Source: CAIYUC01 sp963682005 (GTDB lineage Bacteria > Bacteroidota > Bacteroidia > Bacteroidales > FEN-979). Taken from it: a DNA stretch of 64,000 nucleotides. A program made the translations under genes and the position numbers. A model generated the notes under the pieces. The model saw only the letters and a list, made by a program, of their open reading frames with translations. It was not told the origin of the DNA and searched no databases. The DNA lies in contig OY820914.1 in NCBI GenBank assembly GCA_963682005.1, forward strand, positions 4,774,001 to 4,838,000, given 5' to 3'. Of the stretch, positions 25,556 to 34,700 are shown piece by piece. Position 1 is the stretch's first letter, and the number at the start of each line of letters is the position of its first letter.

Positions 25556-28500
25556 TCAGTTACGGATCGCCTGGGCGAATTCTTCATCAAAATATTTTAC
25601 AACTGCATCACAACCGCAACTAAAGATTCGCTGGAAATCGTCACCCGGAGTCGAAACAAGTTTCATCATGGTGGTTCGTTCTTCAGTATGGTTATTGATC
25701 TCAGCTTTGGGCAGCAGTGTGATAATTTCCATAAGGACATATTTGGGGAAAGCAAGCCCGTCGAATCCGAATTTCTTCAGAAGACCGGCCATCTGCTCGA
25801 TGTTGTTCATGCCGATCCGGCATGGAACCGAAGCCTCAAATTCCTGGATCACCTTCTGGGTATTTGTGTAGCTGCCTCCGGTTTCTGCCGGGAATGAAGC
25901 CGGGAGAATGAGATCGGCATTGGCAGCCGTCAGTGTCATGAAATAATCCTGGACCATGATGAACTTTGCTTTTTCCAGCATCATCTTCACAGCCTCCTTG
26001 TCTTCAGCACAACCGACCGGGTCTTCCCCAAAGATGAAAAGATTACTGATCTTCCCGTCCTGTAAGTCATTACCAATGGATGGACTGACGTTCCCCGGCA
26101 GATCGGCCACCTTCCATTTATCCTTCAGACGCTGGATCAGCGACGGGTCATCGACAGGAATTCCTCCTGTGCCGAGGGATGGATAAGCCCCCATATCGAA
26201 AAGTCCATGGGAATTATTTTTCTCCTTCAGTGAAATGAGACCGTTCGCTGTCTTGCTCAGCTTCCCGGTGATCATGGCCAGGTTGAAGAGCTCAAGGCTT
26301 GTTGCGGAGGAGATCTCCTTTTCGGAGTAAATGATAACTGCGTTCAATTCTTCATTATACTTTTTCGCAAATTCAATGACCGCATCCTTGCTAACCCCGG
26401 CTTTTTCCAACAGGCTTTCAAACGATTCCTTCAACAGGTTTGCCTTATAGGCCTCAAATCCCTCGACCCTGTCACGAAGGAAAAGAGCATTTTCCCATCC
26501 CGATGAAAGGATATAATGGTTCAGTGCCTTGATGAAATGGTAATAGGATTTGATCCCGATGATCTCATCCACCTTATGTTCAATGAAAGTTGTTTCCAGG
26601 GTTGAAATATAGGTGACCGGTGTCTTTTTCATGGCCCTGGCATTATTGACAAAGAATCCTGCTACGGCATGATCATCCTGGATCCTGGTGCCAAAAACAA
26701 TGATCCTGCTGGCGTCCTTCAGATTTTCAAAAGGAACATTGAACTTCGAATCCGAAATGTAACCTGCGCCTCGCCCGAGGTAGTGGAAGCTGCTGATATT
26801 ATTGGTTTTTGCTCCACCCCTGGCGAGCTTGTTCACAAGGTAGATCTCCTCATTGGTGAGACGTGCACCGGAAAAGAAGGCATTGGCATCAGCATTGACG
26901 CCGGTGATCTTGTCCTTGATGATGCTGAAAGCTTCTTCGAACGTGATCTCCCTGAACTCTCCGTTCACCTTAAGCAGCGGGGTCTTGATTCGTCTGCCAT
27001 CATTTATATAACGATAGCCGAACTTCGGGTATTTGCATAGATTCCCGTCCTGGTTCACGATTCCCTGTTTCCCTGTCACACCAAAAATAAAATTATTCTT
27101 GTGATGAAGGGTGATGGCACAACCTATAGAACAATAGTTACAGATTGTATCAGCCGTTAGTGTTTTGACAGGCCCGGGTTTGAAGATTACATTTTCCGAG
27201 ATGGCCCCTGTCGGGCAGGTTGAAATGCACATTCCGCAGGATTCGCAGGAAGTATCGCTAAGTGAATCGCCGAGGCTCGGTGCGACAACGGTATCAAAAC
27301 CGCGGTTCACAAGCCCGAGTGCGTTGGCCCCGACCACTTCATGGCATATCCGTACGCATCGTGAACAGAGAATGCACTTGTTGTTGTCGATCTCGATGTA
27401 GGGATGCCTGAAATCGACCTTGTATTCCTTGTATTCGCCTTCAAAGGATTTCTGCTGTGCCATGTATTCTGTAGCATATTTCTGAAGATCACAATCAAAG
27501 AAAGCAACACAACCGCACTCCAGGCAACGGTTTGCCTCATGTTTTGCAACCTCCTCCCCGTTGTAACCAAGTTCGACTTCCTTGAAATTATTTCGCTGAT
27601 CTGCCCCAAGTACCGGCATTTCCTCCCGTACCTGGTGGTCGAACCAATCCAGGTAATCGGCCTGCACCTGTTTCTTGAAATTTTCTTTCTTGCTGGTGAA
27701 AGGCTTTTCGGCAGGTTTAAGGGGAAGTCCCATCATGAACTGGTGGGCGCTCGTGGAAGCAGTTTTCGCCTGTGCGATCGCCTCGATGATCGTAGCGGGT
27801 CCGGTAACACCATCACCTGCGGCAAACATGGAAGGTATGCCTGTCTGGAGTGTGGTCTTTCCTGCATCAATATCACCCCAGCGGTTGATCTTCAGCTCAC
27901 CCTCAGTCGTGTTCTTGTTGATATCATCGATAAAATTCACATCTGTCTTCTGACCAATCGCGGCCAGGACATAATCCACAGGTACATCGAAATCGCTTCC
28001 TTCAACAGGAATGGGTCTCCTTCTGCCTGAAGCGTCAGGCTCGCCCAATTCCATTTTAAGGCAGGTGATCGATTTTATATCCCCGTTTTCTTTCTTATTA
28101 ATGACCTTCGGAAGTGTCAGGAACATGTACTCCACGCCTTCCAGCTTTGATTCATGGATCTCAATGGGATTTGCAGGCATCTCCTTTTCGGTCCTTCGGT
28201 AAATGACGTAAACTTTTTCAGCACCGCAACGGATGGAAGTTCGGCAGCAGTCCATGGCGGTATTTCCGCCACCGATCACTGCGATCGTCTTCCCTGCAAA
28301 ATTGTATCGTTGACCCGTCACTTCCATATTTTTCAGGAAATCGATCCCTGAAAACACATTGCCTGCATCGTCGCCTTCACAACCAACACCAGTCCCCTTT
28401 TGCGAACCGATCGTCAGGATCACCGAATTGTACTTATCTTTCAGCTCTTGATAGCTGAGATTATCACCCAGCTTCTTGTTATAAAAAATATTGACGCCGA

Positions 28501-29278
28501 GGTCGGTAATGTTTTTCACTTCCTTATCGAGAATGTCGTTGGGAAGACGGTATTCCGGAATCCCGTAACGAAGCCAGCCTCCGGATTTTGGGGCTGCTTC
28601 AAAGATATCAACCTGGTGACCTTTGGTCTGGAGGAAATAGCCGGCAGAAAGTCCGCCCGGACCAGCTCCGATCACAGCTACTTTTTTACCTGTTGTCGGT
28701 TCCACGACAGGTACATACTTTGTGGGAGAGTCAAGGTCATAATCTGCTGCAAACCTTTTAAGGTAGTCTATTCCGACCGGAGCACCCTCGTCCATCAGGT
28801 TCCTTCTGCACTCTGCTTCGCATGGACGCACGCAAACCCTTCCGCAGATGGCGGGCAATGGGTTTGTTTCCTTGATCAGGGCCACAGCTTCGTTGTAAAG
28901 CCCTTTATCGATCAGTGAAATATATCCCTGGACATCGACGCCAGCAGGACAGGTCTGCTTGCACGGACCGATGCAATCGGCGTAATGATTGCTTAGCAGC
29001 AGCTCAAGCGCCATCTTCCTTGATTTGCGGATTCCTGCATTATCGGTAATAACTTCCATGCCTTCGCTGATCTTCGTGGAGCAGGATGGCTGGTGGCCAC
29101 GCATTCCTTTAACTTCGACTACGCAGAGGTAGCAGGAAGTGAATGGTTCGAGGCGGTCATCATGGCAGAGCGTAGGGATCGATATCCCGTTCCGTCTTGC
29201 AAGTTCCAGGATCGTTTCTCCCGGCATTCCTTTTACAATAGTTCCGTTTAAAACAACATTATATTGATTGTCAGTCAT
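25556..29278 (-). CDS. NuoG/GltD-type fusion subunit of a probable electron-bifurcating transhydrogenase
   Basis: A 1240-residue iron-sulfur flavoprotein. Order: NuoG-like [2Fe-2S] domain (Cys38, 49, 52, 66); GltD/NfnB-like module with Cys102/106/110 and 145/149/153/157, FAD Rossmann GAGPGG at 204 and NAD(P)H Rossmann GGGNTAMD at 336; Cys585-590 cluster; two [4Fe-4S] sites (635-645 and 678-688); a molybdopterin-type Fe-S motif (Cys713, 716, 720, 748) and a molybdopterin-oxidoreductase fold. The position of formate dehydrogenase Sec/Cys is Gly835 (TNNISSFHYLGRG), so formate oxidation is unlikely. With the NuoF- and NuoE-like genes this matches StnC of the Stn (NfnABC) transhydrogenases. Assignment is inferred. 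Confidence 0.82.
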   Translation of the reverse strand: MTDNQYNVVLNGTIVKGMPGETILELARRNGISIPTLCHDDRLEPFTSCYLCVVEVKGMRGHQPSCSTKISEGMEVITDNAGIRKSRKMALELLLSNHYADCIGPCKQTCPAGVDVQGYISLIDKGLYNEAVALIKETNPLPAICGRVCVRPCEAECRRNLMDEGAPVGIDYLKRFAADYDLDSPTKYVPVVEPTTGKKVAVIGAGPGGLSAGYFLQTKGHQVDIFEAAPKSGGWLRYGIPEYRLPNDILDKEVKNITDLGVNIFYNKKLGDNLSYQELKDKYNSVILTIGSQKGTGVGCEGDDAGNVFSGIDFLKNMEVTGQRYNFAGKTIAVIGGGNTAMDCCRTSIRCGAEKVYVIYRRTEKEMPANPIEIHESKLEGVEYMFLTLPKVINKKENGDIKSITCLKMELGEPDASGRRRPIPVEGSDFDVPVDYVLAAIGQKTDVNFIDDINKNTTEGELKINRWGDIDAGKTTLQTGIPSMFAAGDGVTGPATIIEAIAQAKTASTSAHQFMMGLPLKPAEKPFTSKKENFKKQVQADYLDWFDHQVREEMPVLGADQRNNFKEVELGYNGEEVAKHEANRCLECGCVAFFDCDLQKYATEYMAQQKSFEGEYKEYKVDFRHPYIEIDNNKCILCSRCVRICHEVVGANALGLVNRGFDTVVAPSLGDSLSDTSCESCGMCISTCPTGAISENVIFKPGPVKTLTADTICNYCSIGCAITLHHKNNFIFGVTGKQGIVNQDGNLCKYPKFGYRYINDGRRIKTPLLKVNGEFREITFEEAFSIIKDKITGVNADANAFFSGARLTNEEIYLVNKLARGGAKTNNISSFHYLGRGAGYISDSKFNVPFENLKDASRIIVFGTRIQDDHAVAGFFVNNARAMKKTPVTYISTLETTFIEHKVDEIIGIKSYYHFIKALNHYILSSGWENALFLRDRVEGFEAYKANLLKESFESLLEKAGVSKDAVIEFAKKYNEELNAVIIYSEKEISSATSLELFNLAMITGKLSKTANGLISLKEKNNSHGLFDMGAYPSLGTGGIPVDDPSLIQRLKDKWKVADLPGNVSPSIGNDLQDGKISNLFIFGEDPVGCAEDKEAVKMMLEKAKFIMVQDYFMTLTAANADLILPASFPAETGGSYTNTQKVIQEFEASVPCRIGMNNIEQMAGLLKKFGFDGLAFPKYVLMEIITLLPKAEINNHTEERTTMMKLVSTPGDDFQRIFSCGCDAVVKYFDEEFAQAIRN

Positions 29279-29318
29279 TTCTTATTGATTTATTGAGTGT
29301 TTACAATGGTTTTATTCA

Positions 29319-31097
29319 TCAGGAGAGTACGATCGAGCTGAATTTGCATTTCGAATAGCAAACCCCGCACTTGGTGCATAATTCCTGGTTAATGAGATGT
29401 GGCTTCTTCCGTTCACCGGTGATCGCATTCGAAGGGCAGTTCTTCAGGCAGACAAGGCAGCCTGTGCACTTTTCCTGGTCAACCGTGTAGGTTAGCAACG
29501 GCCGGCATACTTTAGCCGGGCATTTCTTATGGAAGATATGTGCTTCATACTCATCACGGAAATACTTGATTGTAGTAAGAACAGGATTCGGAGCCGTCTG
29601 GCCGAGACCGCACAGTGAATTATCTTTGATCTCGAAAGCCAGTTCTTCCAGTTTTTCTATATCTCCTTCTCTTCCTTCTCCATTGGTGATGCGGTCAAGG
29701 ATCTCCAGCATGCGCTTCGTCCCCATACGGCAGAACGTGCATTTGCCGCATGATTCTTTTCTCGTGAAATCAAGGAAGAACTTTGCAACATCTACCATGC
29801 AGGTGGTTTCATCCATGACGACCATACCGCCGGAACCCATAATGGCCCCGGTAGCATTGACCGAATCGTAGTCAACGATCGTGTCTGACAGGTATTCCGG
29901 GATGCATCCGCCGGAAGGGCCCCCAAGCTGGACCGCCTTGAATTTCTTCCCGTCCTTTATCCCGCCGCCAAGCTTGAAAATGACCTCTTTGATCGTCATC
30001 CCCATCGGAACTTCCACCAGTCCTGACCTCCTGATCTTCCCGGCCAGGGCAAAGACTTTTGTTCCCTTGCTTTTCTCGGTTCCATATGCTGCATAGGCTT
30101 TTGCACCATTGATCACGATCCAGGGAACATTGGCAAAGGTTTCGACATTGTTAATATTTGTCGGTTTCTTCCATAGCCCTGACTGTGCAGGAAATGGCGG
30201 ACGTTTCCGCGGCATCCCGCGTTGTCCTTCAACGGAAGCGATGAGGGCAGTTTCTTCACCGCACACGAATGCCCCGGCACCTTCTTTTATATAGATATCA
30301 AAATTGAATCCTTCGATCCCGCTGATGTTCTTCCCAAGATAACCCCGTTCCCTGGCTTGTTTCAGGGCGATATTCAGCCGCTTGATGGCCAGGGGATATT
30401 CAGCCCGGCAGTAGATCACACCACCGCTTGCTTCAACCGCATATGCGGCAATGATCATCCCTTCCAGAACGGAGTGGGGATCGCCTTCCAGGACCGAACG
30501 GTCCATGAAGGCGCCTGGGTCGCCCTCATCCGCATTGCAGATAATGTATTTCTCATCAGATTTACTCCCGTTGGCAAACTTCCATTTCATCCCTGTGGGG
30601 AAACCGCCCCCTCCCCTGCCACGCAGGCCGGAATCGAGGATCGTCTGGATAATATCTGCCCTGGAAATCTTTTCCTTTGCGATCTTTTGGAGGGCCTGAT
30701 AGCCTTCACGTGCTTCATACTCATCGATGGATTCCGGATCCATGTACCCGCAATTCCGAAGCACGATCTTGACCTGTGCCTGCATGAAATCATTTTCAGG
30801 TGCATCGAAAAGATCGGTCTGCACGATATATTCACGGATCGGATCCTGCTGGTGTATGTGCTTTTCAATGATCTCAACGGCCTTGTCCTCTGAAACATCA
30901 CCATATAAATAGGTGCCTGTTTCATCCATGATCTCAACCAATGGTTCACGGTAACACATTCCAATGCAGCTGGTCTTCTTAAGTTCAAAATTGAGCTTGT
31001 CACTCTCTTTCAGTGCCCGGATCTTCTCAAAGGTCTTTCCGGCACCCGCAGCAATCCCGCAACTTCCCAGACCGACTGTAACTGTAGTTTTGTTCAT
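29319..31097 (-). CDS. NuoF/HydB-type NADH-binding flavoprotein subunit
   Basis: A 592-residue soluble subunit. Residues 1-110 are a thioredoxin-like [2Fe-2S] domain (Cys13, Cys44, Cys48). Then comes the NuoF core with the FMN/NADH glycine loop GLRGRGGGGFPTGMKW, the NADEGDPGAFMDRSVLEGDPH stretch, and the [4Fe-4S] motif ESCGKCTFCRMG. The C-terminus adds two [4Fe-4S] ferredoxin motifs (CTGCLVCLKNCP and CTKCGVCYSKC), as in HydB-type bifurcating enzymes and not in respiratory complex I. It is expected to oxidise or reduce NAD(H) and exchange electrons with the large subunit. Forty bases before the 1240-residue gene. Confidence 0.92.
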   Translation of the reverse strand: MNKTTVTVGLGSCGIAAGAGKTFEKIRALKESDKLNFELKKTSCIGMCYREPLVEIMDETGTYLYGDVSEDKAVEIIEKHIHQQDPIREYIVQTDLFDAPENDFMQAQVKIVLRNCGYMDPESIDEYEAREGYQALQKIAKEKISRADIIQTILDSGLRGRGGGGFPTGMKWKFANGSKSDEKYIICNADEGDPGAFMDRSVLEGDPHSVLEGMIIAAYAVEASGGVIYCRAEYPLAIKRLNIALKQARERGYLGKNISGIEGFNFDIYIKEGAGAFVCGEETALIASVEGQRGMPRKRPPFPAQSGLWKKPTNINNVETFANVPWIVINGAKAYAAYGTEKSKGTKVFALAGKIRRSGLVEVPMGMTIKEVIFKLGGGIKDGKKFKAVQLGGPSGGCIPEYLSDTIVDYDSVNATGAIMGSGGMVVMDETTCMVDVAKFFLDFTRKESCGKCTFCRMGTKRMLEILDRITNGEGREGDIEKLEELAFEIKDNSLCGLGQTAPNPVLTTIKYFRDEYEAHIFHKKCPAKVCRPLLTYTVDQEKCTGCLVCLKNCPSNAITGERKKPHLINQELCTKCGVCYSKCKFSSIVLS

Positions 31098-31137
31098 GTT
31101 ATTCTATAGGTGTTTGTTTTTACAATTTGATAACTGC

Positions 31138-31228
31138 TTCAGGCTTCAGGCTTCCATCCTCTATTCTCTATTCTCTATCCTCTGACTTCTGACTTCTGAC
31201 TTCTGACTTCTGACTTCTGACCTCCATC
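31138..31228. repeat. thirteen heptamers in perfect register between nuoE- and nuoF-like genes
   Basis: Units from 31138: TTCAGGC twice, TTCCATC, CTCTATT twice, CTCTATC, CTCTGAC, TTCTGAC five times, CTCCATC. The next base, 31229, is the first base of the TTA stop codon (TAA) of the nuoE-like gene. It is inside an operon, so it is transcribed. Confidence 0.95.
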
Positions 31229-31747
31229 TTAATTACTCTCCGCCAGCCTGATATTCTTCACGATCTTCACCGATTCATTCCCGGTCAGCTTACCATAGGT
31301 CTGATCCCCGATCATCATAACCGGTGCCAGCGAACAGCAACCGAGGCAGGCAACCGATTCAAGGGTGAAGAAACGGTCCTCTGTAGTCTCGCCGTCTTTG
31401 ATCTTCAGGGCTTCTTCCAGCGATTCGCTGATCTCTTTTGCATTCTGGACATGGCAGGCGGTGCCGTGACAAACTTTGATGATGTGCTTTCCGACAGGCT
31501 TCAGCCTGAACTGTGCATAAAATGTGGCAACACCGAACATCTCACTGAGTTCAAGCCCGGTTTCCTTCGATATTTTTTCGAATGCAGCGCGGGGCAGGTA
31601 TCCGTAAAGATCCTGTGCCCCCTGTAACAAGGGAATGACATTGCCCTTCTTGCCTTTATACTTCTGGATGACCGGGTCAAGAAGGGTCAGGTCGATTTCA
31701 TCGCTGATCCAGTCACTGGTTTTTGAATTGAATCTTGAAATACGCAT
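31229..31747 (-). CDS. NuoE/HydC-type [2Fe-2S] subunit
   Basis: A 172-residue subunit with a helical N-terminus (IQKYKGKKGNVIPLLQGAQD, YGYLPRAAFEKIS) and a thioredoxin-like [2Fe-2S] domain with Cys93, Cys98 (CHGTAC) and Cys134, Cys138 (CLGCC). This is the smallest of the three core subunits of the transhydrogenase or hydrogenase-like complex and passes electrons to the NuoF-type flavin. It follows the 1292-residue protein after 17 bases. Confidence 0.94.
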   Translation of the reverse strand: MRISRFNSKTSDWISDEIDLTLLDPVIQKYKGKKGNVIPLLQGAQDLYGYLPRAAFEKISKETGLELSEMFGVATFYAQFRLKPVGKHIIKVCHGTACHVQNAKEISESLEEALKIKDGETTEDRFFTLESVACLGCCSLAPVMMIGDQTYGKLTGNESVKIVKNIRLAESN

Positions 31748-31764
31748 AAATAGTTGAGTTTAAA

Positions 31765-34700
31765 TTAAAATTCTCCATTTTGCCAGGAAATGACTGATAT
31801 CCGCTTCTTACCGTCCATACGGATGATCATGGGTTTTTCAAAACTGGCAATGTTAAAAAAGGTTGTTTTAGTTAAATTTTTTTGTTGCTTTAGAACATCA
31901 AAACGAATAAAGCCCTGGGATAGTTCAGGCTGCACACAAAAATATCCAACATTCATCGAAGTCACATTGTGAAAGAAATGCGAACCGGAGGATGCATCAA
32001 GGGGGAATCCTTCAAGACTGGTCTCCACGATGACTTTTGCATTTGATATCTGCGGCCATGTGACGGGGATCCCGATGAATTTGTCGCGTGTACCCCAGCG
32101 TCCGGGCCCGATCAGTACATATTTTTTATTTTCATTGATCATCTGCCGGTTGATCTTCTCCATCTCTTCCGCCATTTCCAGCGTTTTCGACTTGTCAAAT
32201 TCGTCCGGATCGACAAATACCACTTCAGTGATCGTATCGATGCACCCGTTCCCCATCTCCTTTTCCGAATAAAGCAGGATCTGATCCTGGTTGATCTTAT
32301 TGACATCAACATCATAATCTGCCACATTACCGATCAATGGCTTTATCTGGAGCAGGTAGAAGGAGGCTTTGTAATCCGCGTCTTTATTGAGGTCAACGGC
32401 AAATTCAATTTCGACCGGTGAGCCGAGTGCTTCTTTTACAATATCGAGCACTACCTCGATGGTCTTTGCGAGCGGAATGTAGTTATACTTAAGGATATCC
32501 GCAAAGTTTACCACCCTGGGTCCCGGCTGGTTCAACCCGGGAATGATCCGGTTATTGTCAGCAGAAAAAACCGATGCAAGATGCTTCAATGTTCCGTGCC
32601 GCTCGGCATCGTCAACATCAAGCTTGCGCAATCCTGCATCTTCTCCTTCAATGAGGTTGACATCCTTTTTCTTAAGGTCGACTGCATAAAAATAGACCTG
32701 TGACCCCTTAAACTGATCCTTGGCAGAGTCGATCTCCAGCATTGGATATAATGGTGCAAACCTGTATGCCCGTTCCCCTTCAACCACGTATCGCCCAAGA
32801 CCCAGGGCTGCAACCGCAAACCCTTCCTCCGGTTTCATATGGGCAAACGGGTAATAATTGAACGATTGGGCCACCCCGCTGATATGCGGATAATATACAT
32901 CTTCGTACTGATTCCCGACCACCTCCTGGAGGACAATGGCCATCCGCTCCTGCTCAATTTTATAGTTGATCGCTTCAATGTATCCCTTGGCGATCGGTGA
33001 ATAAACGGAAGCATAAACAAGTTTGATCGCATCCATCAATTGCTCAAGCCTCACCCTCGGATCCGGATGATCGTTCGGGATCAGGTAGGTTTCAAAAATC
33101 CCTGCAAAAGGCTGGTTGATCGAATCCTCGAACAAACCCGAAGAACGTACCGCGATCGGTTTGTTCACATACTTTATGATCAGCTTCAGCTTCCGGATCA
33201 GCGTTTCGGTCAGCCTTCCCTCCACGAACCAGTGCCGGATGCTGTCGTAATCCGTTTCAAAAACCACCTTCTCGCGGAGTTTGTTCCTGTCGAGGAAATA
33301 TTCAAATTCATCAGTACCTATAATAGAAGTAACCGGGGTACGGATATTTATGTTCGGCAGGTGCTGCGAGAAATCATAATTGTAGATCAGGGTATTCACA
33401 AAGGCAAGGCCGCGGCCTTTCCCACCCAAAGCTCCTTCTGTAAGTGCAAGGATATTGTGCTCATCCCGGATGGCTGATTCTTCAAATGGAATGACCTTTC
33501 CGATATTCTGCTCATTCCTGAAATGCTGGATCACATTGATAAGGTATTCCCTGAGACTTGATGGATCCTTGAAATCAGTTACCTTGGTAGGGTTTAGGAT
33601 CTTGGCGACCTGGATCTCCCCGCGTGCCATAAGCCAGAGCGAAAAATGGTCTTTCCTTGCATGGTACAGCAGTGATTCTTCAGGGATGGTTTTCAGCAGG
33701 TCTTCAAATTCCTTCAGGGATTTTGCAACGGCGATCTGTCCCCCTTCCTTATCACGGTAAATAAAATTCCCGAAACCAAGATAGTGGGTGATAAAGCTTT
33801 TGAATTCAACCATGAGTGTCTCAGAATTCTTGTTGATGAACGAAGCCATAAGCTCATAGGCCCTGTTGGCATTATCATCGTGTGAAGACTGAACAACGAT
33901 GGGAAGTTCCCGGATCTCTTTGCGTGTCTGAGTGATCAGGCTGAAACCGGCCGTTTCATTTTTCGCCCCGTCCTTTTCAAAGGTCACATCCGTGATGAGG
34001 CAGAGCATATAATCCTTATACTTGTTGAAGACATAGAGGGCCTCCTCATAGGTAGAGGCGAGAAGGATCTTCGGTCGTGCCTTCAGCCTGAGGATCCTGT
34101 ATAGCTCGTCGGTTGTAACATCCTCAATGATATGCTTGGTTTGCTCAAGGACAATATTATAGAGCATCGGGAGGTAAAGCGAATAATATTTAGGAGAATC
34201 CTCAACAAGCAGGATCACCCTTACCATACCGATGGATGTATCGTTTTCGACATTGATCTTATCTTCCAGGTAGTTGATCATGGCGAAGAATATCTTTGAA
34301 TCCCCGTTCCATACGAATACCCGGTCGATCCATGTCATTTTATCGGGCTCATTGTCGAACAATGCGATATCGGTATTGCTGTTGAGAAGCAGGAATACAG
34401 GAATATACTGATACTGTTCCTTGATCTTTTTGCTGAGCTCGATCGGGAACTGCTTGTCAACTCCCATCATAATGATCACCAGGTCATAATGCTTCGAGTT
34501 GATCTGCTCGAATACTTCCTCGGTCGTGGAAACCCCGGTGATTCGTGGCATTGTGCTAAGACTGAGCTGGTAAAATTCACCCAGTACGTGCTCGGAGAAA
34601 CGTCCTTCCTTTTCAATGCTGTATGCATCGTAAAGGTTTGCAACCAGCAGGATCTCCTTGACCTTGAATGGCATCAGGTCATGGTAGATATCCCTGTTGA

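Noticed and set aside
27404..28030. Plus-strand open frame of 208 residues
   Set aside because: Antisense to the 1240-residue subunit, whose motifs are unmistakable; the frame lacks any domain and is a shadow.
30222..30893. Plus-strand open frame of 223 residues
   Set aside because: Antisense shadow of the NuoF-type gene.
2336..31228. CRISPR arrays
   Set aside because: Units are 7-8 bp with no spacers and no cas genes.
25556..31747. Respiratory complex I or NAD-dependent formate dehydrogenase
   Set aside because: No membrane subunits; the large subunit has a GltD-type NADPH module, and its molybdopterin domain lacks the catalytic Cys/Sec.
25556..31747. Electron-bifurcating [FeFe]-hydrogenase HydABC
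   Set aside because: No H-cluster Cys motifs are present in the large subunit.
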